Positions 17,542-26,284 of a stretch of 64,000 nucleotides of DNA are shown here, in pieces. How positions within the stretch are numbered: position 1 is the stretch's first letter; every line of letters begins with the position of its first letter. The stretch lies in assembly GCA_050946275.1 (NCBI GenBank), contig JBMNUM010000009.1, positions 8,310 to 72,309 on the forward strand. Direction: 5' to 3'. The DNA comes from JBMNUM01 sp050946275. Lineage in GTDB: Bacteria; Actinomycetota; Coriobacteriia; Coriobacteriales; CADBOM01. Under the pieces are notes generated by a model. It was not told where the DNA came from and ran no database searches. It worked only from the letters and a program-made list of their open reading frames with translations. The translations under genes and the position numbers were made by a program.

Positions 17542-19302
17542 ATGCGCAACATCAACGAACGCTACGTTATCGAGGAGTACGACGAAAACGGCGTCCTCAC
17601 CAATTTCGACCTCAACATCCCCGAGAACTTCAACTTCGCCTACGACTGCGTCGACGACATCGCGCTCGCCGAGCCGGACCGTCCCGCGATGGTGTGGTGC
17701 AATCCCGAGGGCGAGGAGCACCTGTTCACCTTCGGCGACATCAAGTACTGGTCCGACAAGACCGCGCGCATGCTTGCCGACCACGGCGTCAAGCGCGGCG
17801 ACATGGTCATGGTCATCCTGCGCCGCCATTATCAGTTCTGGTTCACCGCCGTCGCGCTGCACAAGCTCGGCGCGGTGATGGTGCCCGCGACGTTCATGCT
17901 CAAGGAGCACGACCTCGAGTACCGCCTGAACTCGGCCGAGGTCAAGTACATCATCTGCACGTCGATTGGCTTTATCCCCGATGTCGTCGACGCGACCGTT
18001 CCGCGCTGCCCGTCCGTCAAGGAGCTCTTCCTCGTCAATGGCGGCGGTGGCGGAACCGGCGATCCGAACGATCCAGCGATCGGAAGCGCGCTGAGCGGTC
18101 CCGAGCACATCTGCGAGCTCACGGCCCCGCGTGAGGGCTGGACGGACTTCAACGTCGCGGTCCGGGAGACGCCCGCGGAGTTCGAGCGCGTCGAGGTGAG
18201 CGTGACCGACCCGTTCCTCATGTACTTCTCCTCCGGCACCTCGGGCAACCCCAAGATGGTGCTCCACGGTGGTGCCTATGCGCTCGCCCATATCGTGACG
18301 GCCAAGCACTGGCACAACGTCGTCTCCGACGGCGGCATCCACTTCACGATCGCCGACACCGGATGGGGTAAGGCCGTGTGGGGCAAGTTCTACGGGCAGT
18401 GGCTCATGGAGGCGTGCGTGATGACGTACGACTTCGACCGCTTCGACCCCGCCGCCATCCTCGGCCTCATCGAGCGCTACAAGATCACCTCGATCTGCGC
18501 GCCGACGACGATGTACCGCATGATGATGCTCGAGGACGTCGACTCGTTCGACCTCTCGAGCCTCGTGTACTCCACGACGGCCGGTGAGGCGCTCAACCCC
18601 GACCTGTTCGAGGCGTGGAAGGAGCACACCGGCCTCACGCTCTTCGAGGGCTTCGGCCAGACCGAGACGCCGCTGACTGTCGCCAACCTGACGAACATGG
18701 TTCCGCGCCCCGGTTCCATGGGCAAGCCGAGTCCGCTCTACAACGTCGAGATCCACGATGCCGACGACAAGCGGTGCAATCCCGGCCAGACGGGCGAGAT
18801 CTGCATCAAGCTCGGCGACGATGGCAAGACGACGCCCCCCGGCATCATGATGGAGTACTACCGCAACGAGGAGCGCACCGCCGATGTGCTGCGCAATGGC
18901 TGGTACCACACCGGCGACACGGCATGGCTCGACGAGGATGGCTTCATGTGGTACGTGGGCCGCAACGACGACGTCATCAAGTCGAGCGGCTACCGTATCG
19001 GGCCCTTCGAGATCGAGAGCGTGCTGCTCGAGCACGATGCCGTGAAGGAATGCGCGGTCACCGGCGTGCCCGACCCTCTGCGCGGTGCGGCCGTCAAGGC
19101 GACCATCGTCCTCATGGAGGGCTTCGCGGCTTCCGACGAGCTGACCGCCGAGCTGCAGAAGTGGTGCAAGGACCAGACAGCTCCCTACAAGTACCCGCGC
19201 ATCGTCGACTATGTCGATGAGCTTCCGCGTACCATCAACGGCAAGATCCGCCGCAACGTGATCCGCGATAGGGATAAGGCTGAGGTTTCCGCTCGCTCTT
19301 AG
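17542..19302 (+). CDS. AMP-forming acyl-CoA synthetase (MACS/acetyl-CoA synthetase-like)
   Basis: The start at 17542 is preceded by GAAGGGA, giving 586 aa. This ANL-superfamily ligase activates a carboxylic acid with ATP and joins it to CoA. Motifs: the P-loop-like YFSSGTSGNPKMV, STTAGEALNP, FGQTETPLTV, the hinge motif WYHTGDTAW, GRNDDVIKSSGYRIGPFEIES, and the C-terminal catalytic Lys in RTINGKIRRNVI. The pattern best fits medium-chain acyl-CoA synthetases. The substrate cannot be fixed, but an aromatic or short/medium-chain acid is plausible. The adjacent XRE-cupin and PadR genes suggest substrate-induced control. A hairpin follows the gene. Confidence 0.93.
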   Translation: MRNINERYVIEEYDENGVLTNFDLNIPENFNFAYDCVDDIALAEPDRPAMVWCNPEGEEHLFTFGDIKYWSDKTARMLADHGVKRGDMVMVILRRHYQFWFTAVALHKLGAVMVPATFMLKEHDLEYRLNSAEVKYIICTSIGFIPDVVDATVPRCPSVKELFLVNGGGGGTGDPNDPAIGSALSGPEHICELTAPREGWTDFNVAVRETPAEFERVEVSVTDPFLMYFSSGTSGNPKMVLHGGAYALAHIVTAKHWHNVVSDGGIHFTIADTGWGKAVWGKFYGQWLMEACVMTYDFDRFDPAAILGLIERYKITSICAPTTMYRMMMLEDVDSFDLSSLVYSTTAGEALNPDLFEAWKEHTGLTLFEGFGQTETPLTVANLTNMVPRPGSMGKPSPLYNVEIHDADDKRCNPGQTGEICIKLGDDGKTTPPGIMMEYYRNEERTADVLRNGWYHTGDTAWLDEDGFMWYVGRNDDVIKSSGYRIGPFEIESVLLEHDAVKECAVTGVPDPLRGAAVKATIVLMEGFAASDELTAELQKWCKDQTAPYKYPRIVDYVDELPRTINGKIRRNVIRDRDKAEVSARS

Positions 19303-19341
19303 ACGAACGAGCGGAACCACCCGACGCTGCGAAGCGCCACG

Positions 19342-19385
19342 GCACGCCGCGGAGCCGCTGCGCGCCGTGCTGTTCCCCTTTTGTT
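19342..19385 (+). terminator. Terminator after acyl-CoA synthetase
   Basis: An imperfect GC-rich stem (GCACG...CGTGC, 19342-19370, with internal pairs) is followed by TGTTCCCCTTTTG. The preceding 25 bases (19326-19350) recur at 23321-23345 with two mismatches, also after the end of a gene. Confidence 0.5.
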
Positions 19386-19479
19386 CGAAATAGGATGTCC
19401 GAAAACGTGCAAAGGGGAGATCTCCAACCCTTTCTTTCGAAATGGGACGGCTCAAACGTCCTATTTCGAAAGAAAGGGT
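19383..19479. repeat. Long intergenic hairpin (element B)
   Basis: Bases 19427-19449 pair with 19457-19479 over 23 bp with one G-U pair and a 7-nt loop (core CCCTTTCTTTCGAAATGGG). A further upstream copy (GTTCGAAATAGGATGT, 19383-19398) can alternatively pair with 19455-19470. The element lies in the 320-bp gap before the glycosyltransferase gene. Confidence 0.88.
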
Positions 19480-19622
19480 CATCGACGTGGGCGGTCGGTT
19501 TCCCGCACCACCTTTCCATGCGTTTGTCCGATGTGTTATTGGCTCTGGTTTAAACGTTGCGGGCAAGGTAACATATATACGTTATACGCAAACCGCAGCT
19601 TAATCGAAGAAGGAAGCCGAAC

Positions 19623-21236
19623 GTGAAACCAGTCCTCATCATACCTACGTACGTTTGCGGCAATATCCAACAGGAGAACACTGGCGTTCTCAACACGTAT
19701 GACCACATGACCGCGCTCGACCAGCCGGGCGAGTTGATGCGGTGCCTGAAGTCCATCCAGGACCTCGAGGAGAAGGCGCCCATCGTCATCCTCGTCGTCA
19801 GCGAGAAGGGCGTCGAGGAGGAGGCGCTCGACAAGATCCGCCTCGAGGCATCGTGCTTCCCGGACCTCGACATCACGGTCATCGGCGCCCCCGAGGAGGA
19901 GGCTCTGCACGGCCGTATGCTCCAGATGGGCATCGGCGACTTCGCGCATGGCATCCGCCTCTCCGGCTACGGCCCGTCGAAGAACCTCGGCCTCGTGTAC
20001 GCCGCGGCCATGGGATACACGGCTGCCATCTTCATCGACGACGACGAGATCGTCGAGGAGCCCGATTTCATCGAGAAGGCCTGCTACGGCCTCGGCATGC
20101 TCACGCAAAACGAGATCCCGATCCTCATCAAGACCGGCTTCTACCTCGACGCGAGCGGAAGCTACCGCGCCAAGGACCGCCACAAGTGGTACAACCGCTT
20201 CTGGCGCCAGCACCAGGGATTCAATGCTTGGATCGAGTCCGCGATGCACGGGCCGCGCCTGTCGTCGTCGAACACGGCGTACGGCGGATGCCTGGCGCTG
20301 CATCGCGAGGCGTTCAAGCGCGTGTCGTTTGACCCGTGGATTCCCCGCGGGGAGGACCTCGACTTCCTCCTCAACGTGCGCATGTACGGTTCCGAGGTCT
20401 GGTTCGACAACATGTGGAGCCTGCGCCATCTGCCGCCGCCCGTCTCCAAGCTGGAGTCGCGGCGCTTCACGCAGGACATCTACCGGTGGATGTACGAGCA
20501 GCGCAAGCTCGAGTTCTCCGCCACGCAGATTGACCTGCTGCAGGTGACGCCGCGCTCGCTCAATCCCTATCCGGACCCGTTCCTGGATTCGTCCGTCAAC
20601 TTCAACATCTTCATGACGTCCGTGCTGCGCAGCATCGCCCGCGCGGGTCATCGCAAGGGGTATTTCAACGCAGCGATGAAGGCGCGCAAGGATGCGCGCG
20701 AGTACGCGAAGGAGCACTGCTCCGGGTACTTCTCCTTCCAGCGCAGGTGGCCCGAGGTGCTGGCGCTGCTCGAGGAGGACATCGCGCTCAAGGGCGTGTT
20801 CGAGAACGCTGCGGTGACGCCGTTGACGCCTGAGGAGATCGAGGAGCTCGAGCTCGATGCGCACGAGCCCGATCCCTACACCGCCTTCAAGGACGGCGGT
20901 GCTTACGAGGATGTCGTCTTCGATGTCGTCGATGGCGACGAGGAGCCGAGGACCGTGTACGCCGAGGCTCCGGGACAGGATGCCGCGCGCCCCGATGAGG
21001 ACGCCGTCTCGTGGGAGCTCGATGCGCGGGGCGCGGAACGCGTGCCGGTCGAGCGCGTGCCGGTCGAGCCAATCCCCGTCGAGCGTGCGGAGGCGCCCGT
21101 CGAGGTTTCGCCGCGCGATGCGGGAGAGGGTGCTCCCGCGCGCCGCAGCAGGTCCGAGCTCGCCAAATCGCCGTTCGAGGACATCTTGAGGGAATACAAG
21201 GAGCAATCCGGCGATGACGGAAACGCCGAGCAGTAA
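19623..21236 (+). CDS. Glycosyltransferase with acidic C-terminal tail
   Basis: The protein is 537 aa. The N-terminal half is a GT-A-type domain: VLIIPTYVCGN at the start, a DxD-like metal motif in AAIFIDDDEIVEEPD near residue 142, then GGCLALHREAFKR and the catalytic-type PRGEDLDFLLNVRMYG near residue 240. The final 110 residues are acidic and low-complexity, with a VPVERVPVEPIPVER repeat, and end in a basic stretch. The enzyme probably transfers a sugar to a cell-surface or cytosolic acceptor; donor and acceptor are unknown. Its 3' end overlaps the next gene, a LytS-type kinase, by 23 nt, so the two are translationally linked. Confidence 0.82.
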   Translation: MKPVLIIPTYVCGNIQQENTGVLNTYDHMTALDQPGELMRCLKSIQDLEEKAPIVILVVSEKGVEEEALDKIRLEASCFPDLDITVIGAPEEEALHGRMLQMGIGDFAHGIRLSGYGPSKNLGLVYAAAMGYTAAIFIDDDEIVEEPDFIEKACYGLGMLTQNEIPILIKTGFYLDASGSYRAKDRHKWYNRFWRQHQGFNAWIESAMHGPRLSSSNTAYGGCLALHREAFKRVSFDPWIPRGEDLDFLLNVRMYGSEVWFDNMWSLRHLPPPVSKLESRRFTQDIYRWMYEQRKLEFSATQIDLLQVTPRSLNPYPDPFLDSSVNFNIFMTSVLRSIARAGHRKGYFNAAMKARKDAREYAKEHCSGYFSFQRRWPEVLALLEEDIALKGVFENAAVTPLTPEEIEELELDAHEPDPYTAFKDGGAYEDVVFDVVDGDEEPRTVYAEAPGQDAARPDEDAVSWELDARGAERVPVERVPVEPIPVERAEAPVEVSPRDAGEGAPARRSRSELAKSPFEDILREYKEQSGDDGNAEQ

Positions 21237-22569
21237 CAGACTCAGGCGGCCGAGGGTCAGCTTACGCTATGGCATCTTCATGGGTGTCTCGCTCATCCTC
21301 GTCCTCGCATTCATAGTGATGCTCGTCCTGGGAATCCGCTTGGATATCTTCGGGCTCGACATGCTCGGAACCATCGGTCTGGCCGCGAGCTGCTTCTCGC
21401 TTGGATGGTTCGCGAAGAATCCCGAGCGTCCCCGTGCCGATCAGACGAACAGGACGCTCGGGCTCGTCAGCGACACGCTTCAGTTCATGCGGCACGGCCT
21501 CACGAACGAATCGGCGCAGGAGGTGTGCAAGCTCCTGCTCCCGCAAACCTACGCGTCGTCGGTCGCCATCTACGCGAATGGCAATCTCATGGGCGTTTCC
21601 GGGTGCGACGACATCTGGAAGTCCGGCGATCCGGTGCCCATTCCGTGGGCGCCGACGCACTTCGAGTACGGGGCATCCTCGGTTATCCGCTCCAACGTGA
21701 CCGACGAGGAGCCCGGCGCCTTCCCGACCTTCCTGAAGGCCTGCGTGTCCGCTCCGCTGATGGTGCAGGGCGAGCTCATCGGAACGCTCAAGTTCTACTA
21801 TCTTCGCCATGCGGAGATCACGGAGTCGCAGCAGGCGATGGCGACGGGTTTCGCCGAGCTGCTCTCGACACAGCTGGCGCTTCACGAGCTCGATGAGAAG
21901 ACGGAGCTTGCAACGAAGATGGAGCTCCGAGCGCTGCAGGCCCAGATCAATCCGCACTTCCTGTTCAACACGATCAACACCATCGCCTCGCTCATCAGAA
22001 CCGACCCAAGACAAGCGAGGATTCTCCTACGCGAGTTTGCGGTGTTTTATCGCAGGACTTTGGAAAGTTCACAGGATTTAATTACGATTGAGTTAGAATT
22101 AACGCAGACCTTGCGCTATCTGGGATTCGAGAGGGCGCGGTTCGGGGCAGACAAGATCTTGCTGTCGAACTACATCGAGCCTGGCCTTGAGCAGCTTCAG
22201 GTACCCGCCTTCATCATCCAGCCGATTGTCGAGAACGCCGTCGGGCATGCGATGAGGCCGACTGGGGAACCGCTCCACATCCAGATCGACGTCAAGCGAT
22301 CCGGGGACGACGTGGTGATATCGGTCGCCGATGACGGCGTGGGCATGGAGTCCACTGAACGCGACAAGGCGGTGAGCAAGGGCAGTTCGAAGGGCGCGGG
22401 AATCGCGCTCAAGAATGTCGATGACCGGCTCCGCAGCTGCTTCGGCAAGGGGTCGGGTATCAGCATCGAGTCGACTTTGGGAGTGGGCACCACGGTCTAC
22501 TTGAAGCTCGTTGGAGCTAGCAAGGACGCTGTTGGGAATGGCGTCTTGGAAGAAGGAGGCAACCAGTGA
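21214..22569 (+). CDS. LytS-type sensor histidine kinase with GAF-like domain
   Basis: The protein is 451 aa. Two transmembrane helices lie at about 19-39 and 45-62. A GAF-like domain spans about 85-215 (VAIYANGNLMGVSGCDD to GELIGTLKFYYL). The His_kinase (PF06580) motif LQAQINPHFLFNTINTIASLI and a HATPase domain (IIQPIVENAVGHAMR, DDGVGM, GIALKNVDDRL) follow. The classical multi-helix LYT sensor domain is absent. The start overlaps the glycosyltransferase end by 23 nt (AAGGAG upstream). Its end overlaps the LytTR regulator by GTGA. Signals of this class usually concern cell-envelope state, pyruvate or nutrients; here the signal is unknown. Confidence 0.92.
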   Translation: MTETPSSNRLRRPRVSLRYGIFMGVSLILVLAFIVMLVLGIRLDIFGLDMLGTIGLAASCFSLGWFAKNPERPRADQTNRTLGLVSDTLQFMRHGLTNESAQEVCKLLLPQTYASSVAIYANGNLMGVSGCDDIWKSGDPVPIPWAPTHFEYGASSVIRSNVTDEEPGAFPTFLKACVSAPLMVQGELIGTLKFYYLRHAEITESQQAMATGFAELLSTQLALHELDEKTELATKMELRALQAQINPHFLFNTINTIASLIRTDPRQARILLREFAVFYRRTLESSQDLITIELELTQTLRYLGFERARFGADKILLSNYIEPGLEQLQVPAFIIQPIVENAVGHAMRPTGEPLHIQIDVKRSGDDVVISVADDGVGMESTERDKAVSKGSSKGAGIALKNVDDRLRSCFGKGSGISIESTLGVGTTVYLKLVGASKDAVGNGVLEEGGNQ

Positions 22570-23279
22570 TTCGAGCAATGATCGTTGATGACGAGGCCCC
22601 CGCGAGGTCGGAGCTTGAGTATCTGCTGAAGGAGACCGGCCAGGTCGAGGTCGTGGCCGAGGCGACGAACGTTCGCGAGGCGATCGAAGGGCTCAACGAC
22701 AATCCGTGCGATGTCATGTTCCTCGACATCAGCATGCCCGGTGCCTCCGGACTGCAGCTCGCGCAGGCGCTGACGAAGATCTCGCGTCCGCCCGCGGTCG
22801 TGTTCGTGACCGCATTCGGCGAGCACGCCGTCGAGGCCTTCGAGGTCAACGCGGTGGACTACCTTGTGAAGCCCGTCGAGACCGAGCGTCTGTTCCAGGC
22901 CATCGAGAAGGTCAAGAAGCATGTCTCGATGGTCAACAAGAATTCCCCGGCCGAGCGCATCCCCGTCGAGAAGGGCGGCAAGAAGCTCCTCATCTCCACG
23001 GACAAGATCCTCTACATCATGGCCAAGGACGATTACTCGTACCTGCACACGGCGTCGGACCGCTACCTGTCCACCGTGTCGCTGGCCCAGCTTGAGAGCA
23101 AGCTCGAGCTGCACGGGTTCTTCCGCGTGCACCGCGGCTATCTCGTGAACCTCGCGTGCGTCGAGGAGGTCACGCCCGTCAATGGCGGCACGCTCCTGCT
23201 GACCCTCACGGGCACCGACGTGCAGATTCCCGTCTCGCGCCGCCGCGTGAGCGCGCTGAAGAAGGCTCTGGGGCTGTAG
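22566..23279 (+). CDS. LytTR-family response regulator
   Basis: The protein is 237 aa, starting at the GTG that overlaps the kinase stop (GTGA), with GAAGGAGG upstream. The receiver domain has the acidic pair DDE near residues 8-10, the phosphorylation site D54 in VMFLDISMPG, and VNAVDYLVKPVE. Residues about 135-237 form a LytTR DNA-binding domain (KKLLISTDKILYIMAKDDYSYLH, then FFRVHRGYLVNL). It is the partner of the upstream LytS-type kinase and would bind direct-repeat sites upstream of envelope or metabolic genes. Confidence 0.95.
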   Translation: MIRAMIVDDEAPARSELEYLLKETGQVEVVAEATNVREAIEGLNDNPCDVMFLDISMPGASGLQLAQALTKISRPPAVVFVTAFGEHAVEAFEVNAVDYLVKPVETERLFQAIEKVKKHVSMVNKNSPAERIPVEKGGKKLLISTDKILYIMAKDDYSYLHTASDRYLSTVSLAQLESKLELHGFFRVHRGYLVNLACVEEVTPVNGGTLLLTLTGTDVQIPVSRRRVSALKKALGL

Positions 23280-23282
23280 TTG

Positions 23283-23311
23283 TTCCGAGCGTCCTGACGG
23301 AACGCTCGGAA
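23283..23311 (+). terminator. Hairpin after LytTR gene
   Basis: A perfect 10-bp stem (TTCCGAGCGT/ACGCTCGGAA) with a 9-nt loop begins 4 nt after the stop codon. There is no T-tract. Confidence 0.55.
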
Positions 23312-23358
23312 GCGCTCGATGCTGCGAAGCGCCCCAGCACGCCGCCTACACACGAATC

Positions 23359-23398
23359 GAAGGCCCCGCGGGCACAAGCCCAGCGGGGCCTTCGCTTA
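23359..23398 (+). terminator. Strong GC-rich terminator hairpin
   Basis: GAAGGCCCCGC (23359-23369) pairs perfectly with GCGGGGCCTTC (23383-23393), with an inner GGG/CCC. A very similar hairpin follows gdhA at 30108-30132. Confidence 0.65.
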
Positions 23399-23528
23399 GT
23401 GCGTATTCGTCGCACTGGATGCGCTTCTCGCTGACCCTACGAACGATACCCCGGCTTTCTTTGATCCACATTCCATGTGTCATTCGCGGGCGCTTTGGGT
23501 TCATTGGCGTGCGCACCGTGCGCCTTGT

Positions 23529-23546
23529 TGTCATATGACATAGAAT
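23529..23546 (+). promoter_or_regulatory. Perfect palindrome TGTCATATGACA abutting a -10-like TAGAAT
   Basis: A perfect 12-bp palindrome (23529-23540) is followed at once by TAGAAT (23541-23546), 80 nt upstream of the EamA exporter ATG. This arrangement suits an operator that blocks the promoter. The binding protein is unknown. Confidence 0.5.
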
Positions 23547-23625
23547 CGTCGGGCAGGCTCGCTGGACGCGTCCGGGAGGGCGTGGCTGCGGGGGTGTTGG
23601 TTCGGTACCGCTCAGGTGGTGCAAC

Positions 23626-24561
23626 ATGAATCAGAAGACCAAGGGCTCGAGCGCGCCCGCTATTCTCTTCGCGCTCATCGCGGGTGGGGCATACGGTGTC
23701 GGCGGGGCTTTCAGCCAGATCGCCAAATCCCATGGACTGGAAATAGGGCATCTCGTAGTCATGCAATGCGTGGCGGCCCTGATTATCCTCGCTGTTCTCG
23801 CGGCGGTGAAATTCGGTTTCAAGATGCCGCGCAAGCAGATGGTCCAGCTGTTCTTCCTCGGCATGTCGAACGTGTTCTCGTCGATCGCGTACTTCCTCGC
23901 GATCGACCTCATCTCGGTTGGTGCCGCGGTGGCCATCCAGTTCCAGTACGTGTGGATCGCCGTCGTGTTCCAGAGCATCTTCGACCGCAAGGCGCCCAAG
24001 CCCATGATGGTGGTCGCCGCCGTGCTGATCGTCGTGGGCGCCCTCATGGCGAGCGGTCTTGCCGAGGAGATAGTCTCCGGCTCCTTCCAGATGGATCCGA
24101 TGGGCCTCGTGGCGGGCATCTGCTGTGCCATCTCGTACGCGCTCTTCATCGCGTTGAACAACCGCATCGCAACCGAGTATCACCCGGTGACGCGCTCGTT
24201 CTATCTCATCGCCGGCGCCGTGGTCCTCGCGCTTATCGTGCTGCCCTTCATGGGAGCGGGTCCGCTTCCGTCGCCGGGCGTCTTCGTGCCCTGGGGATTC
24301 TTCATGGGAGCCATCATGATCGTCATCCCCACGCTCTGCATCGTCGCGGCGTCGAACAAGCTTCCCGGTGGCCTCGTGGCGATTCTCACGTCTGCCGAAT
24401 TGCCCGTGGCCGTGCTCGCGGGCTGCCTCATGCTGGGGGAGGGTGTGACTCCCATCTCGGTCGCGGGCGTCATCATCATCTGCGCCGCGATCGTGCTCTC
24501 GGAATCGGGCAGCTTCTTCGCCAAGCGCAGGGGGAGCGAGGCCGGCGACATCGCGAGGTGA
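23626..24561 (+). CDS. EamA/DMT-family transporter
   Basis: This 311-aa integral membrane protein has about ten predicted helices arranged as two EamA repeats (residues about 10-145 and 160-295). Examples are ILFALIAGGAYGVGGAFSQIA, the loop SIAYFLAIDLISVGAAVAIQFQYVW, and the second-repeat counterpart SAELPVAVLAGCLMLGEGVT. Members export amino acids, nucleosides or other small metabolites; the substrate here is unknown. AGGTGG lies before the ATG. A perfect palindrome next to a -10 box about 80 nt upstream hints at dedicated repression. The next operon has its own promoter. Confidence 0.88.
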   Translation: MNQKTKGSSAPAILFALIAGGAYGVGGAFSQIAKSHGLEIGHLVVMQCVAALIILAVLAAVKFGFKMPRKQMVQLFFLGMSNVFSSIAYFLAIDLISVGAAVAIQFQYVWIAVVFQSIFDRKAPKPMMVVAAVLIVVGALMASGLAEEIVSGSFQMDPMGLVAGICCAISYALFIALNNRIATEYHPVTRSFYLIAGAVVLALIVLPFMGAGPLPSPGVFVPWGFFMGAIMIVIPTLCIVAASNKLPGGLVAILTSAELPVAVLAGCLMLGEGVTPISVAGVIIICAAIVLSESGSFFAKRRGSEAGDIAR

Positions 24562-24625
24562 CGCGCTCGGATTCCCCGTCCCCGCATGTGCGGCGCCTCA
24601 TCGGCATCAACGGATCTACCCGTTC

Positions 24626-24663
24626 TTCCTTGCCCTGAAATTGCAGAATGCCTACCATTGAAT
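24626..24663 (+). promoter_or_regulatory. Promoter of the flavoprotein operon (shared with gdhA)
   Basis: The -35 TTGCCC (24630-24635), a 17-nt spacer and an extended -10 TGCCTACCAT (TACCAT at 24653-24658) lie about 48 nt before the ATG. The 38-nt block matches 28629-28666, upstream of gdhA, at 31 positions with identical spacing. Confidence 0.7.
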
Positions 24664-24705
24664 TACCGCGTTAAAAGGTGGTTTTCTTCGAGAAAGGAGC
24701 TGCAG

Positions 24706-26235
24706 ATGGCAAGGCACTACGATATTGTCGTGGTCGGTGCCGGCAACGGCGGACTCATGGCTGCGACAACGGCTGCGAAGAACGGCATGAAAACGCTCTT
24801 GATCGAGCGCCACAACGTTCCCGGCGGCAGCGCAACGAGCTTCGTCAGGGGGCGGTTCGAATTCGAGGTCTCGCTCCACGAGTTCGCCAACATCGGCTCG
24901 AGGGAGAACCCCGGAAGCTATCGTGCGATGTTCGACGAGAACGGCATCGACGTCGATTGGCGCCTCGAGGACCACGTGTTCCGCCTGGTGGTTCCCTCCG
25001 AGGGCATCGATGCCAACATGCCCTGCGGGCTTGTCCCGTTCGCTGATGAGATGGAGCGGCAGGTTCCCGGTTCCAAGGGTCCGCTCATGAAGATGTTCGG
25101 CGCTGTGGGCCAGTCGATGCCGGCGCATGCATACGTCACGTCCGGCCAGGCCGAGGCGGAGGTCATCAAGGAGAAGTATCCCGATTACTGGAAGATGACC
25201 TGCATGACGCTCCAGGAGGGTCTCGACTTCTTCGGGATTCCCAAGAAAGCCCAGCTCATCTTCACCACCTACTGGTCGTATCAGGGCATCCCGGCGAGCA
25301 TGGCCAACTTCTTCAACTACACCGCGATGACGATGGCCTATATCATCTACGGCCCCGCGATGCCCGGCAACCGCAGCCACGGCCTGTCCATGGCCATCGA
25401 GAAGGTGGCGCACGAGTCCGGATGCGAGATCTGGTACGACACCGAGGTCGAGAAGATCATCGTCCGCGACGGGAAGGTCTGCGGCGTCATCGCCCGTGGC
25501 GAGGAGATCGAAGCCGAGCAGGTTATCGCGAACATGAACCCGAACACGGTCTTCGGCAAGATGATCGACCCGGAGGACGCGCCGGAGCGCCAGGTCAAGA
25601 TGGCGAATTCCCGCAGCCTCGGCCTCGTCCTGCACACCGCGTATCTCGGCATGAACAAGACGGCGGAGGAGCTCGGCCTCGACAGCTACACCTATTTCAT
25701 GCCTCCCGTGAGCGATAGCGACAAATGCTACGAGCTGGGTCACGAGCTCGACAACGACTACGTGATCCTGAACTGCATGAACAACGCGCTTCCCGACTTC
25801 TCCCCCGAGGGAACCTCGGTCCTGTTCCTCACGGGCGCCACGTTCGGCGATGCCTGGAAGGACGTCAAGCCCGAGGAGTACCGCAAGGTGAAGGAGCGCC
25901 TCGCGAAGCATATGATCGAGGTCAGCGAGAGGGTTCTCGGCATAGAGATCACGCCGTATATCGAGGAGATTGAGATTGCCGGCGCAGCGACGTTCGCCCG
26001 CTACCTGAACACGCCCATGGGAACGCCCTACGGCTACGAGGTGTTCAACAACGACGCGTTCATCACGCGCAACCTCGCGCTTGCGAAGGACCGCGCGATG
26101 CCCGGTCTGCGCATTGTCGGCGCCGGCTCCGAGGTCCAGGACGGCTACGGCCCGACCTACCTGTCCGGATTCAGGGCCGCGAAGTTCGACATCGCGGAGA
26201 TCAACGCGAAGAAGCAGCAAACGCTCGTCCAGTAG
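24706..26235 (+). CDS. CrtI/retinol-saturase-like FAD-dependent oxidoreductase
   Basis: The start ATG at 24706 follows AAAGGAG, giving 509 aa. An N-terminal Rossmann FAD motif (IVVVGAGNGGLMAATTAA, glycines at 11, 13, 15-16) and the LLIERHNVPGGSATSF segment identify the phytoene-desaturase/retinol-saturase superfamily. The C-terminal FAD contact GLRIVGAGSEVQDGYGPTYLSGFRAAK is present. Such enzymes oxidise, isomerise or saturate hydrophobic C-C double bonds. No carotenoid genes are nearby. Instead the next gene, 49 nt downstream, is an NADH/[2Fe-2S] oxidoreductase that could deliver electrons, favouring a reductase role. Substrate unknown; a bile acid, steroid, fatty acid or dietary compound is possible. 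Confidence 0.9.
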   Translation: MARHYDIVVVGAGNGGLMAATTAAKNGMKTLLIERHNVPGGSATSFVRGRFEFEVSLHEFANIGSRENPGSYRAMFDENGIDVDWRLEDHVFRLVVPSEGIDANMPCGLVPFADEMERQVPGSKGPLMKMFGAVGQSMPAHAYVTSGQAEAEVIKEKYPDYWKMTCMTLQEGLDFFGIPKKAQLIFTTYWSYQGIPASMANFFNYTAMTMAYIIYGPAMPGNRSHGLSMAIEKVAHESGCEIWYDTEVEKIIVRDGKVCGVIARGEEIEAEQVIANMNPNTVFGKMIDPEDAPERQVKMANSRSLGLVLHTAYLGMNKTAEELGLDSYTYFMPPVSDSDKCYELGHELDNDYVILNCMNNALPDFSPEGTSVLFLTGATFGDAWKDVKPEEYRKVKERLAKHMIEVSERVLGIEITPYIEEIEIAGAATFARYLNTPMGTPYGYEVFNNDAFITRNLALAKDRAMPGLRIVGAGSEVQDGYGPTYLSGFRAAKFDIAEINAKKQQTLVQ

Positions 26236-26284
26236 TCCGCGTATACGCCGCAAACCGAGATACACCTTAAGGAGTTGAGAACAG

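Noticed and set aside
17320..19566. 748-codon minus-strand ORF opposite the acyl-CoA synthetase
   Set aside because: Antisense shadow with no recognisable motif.
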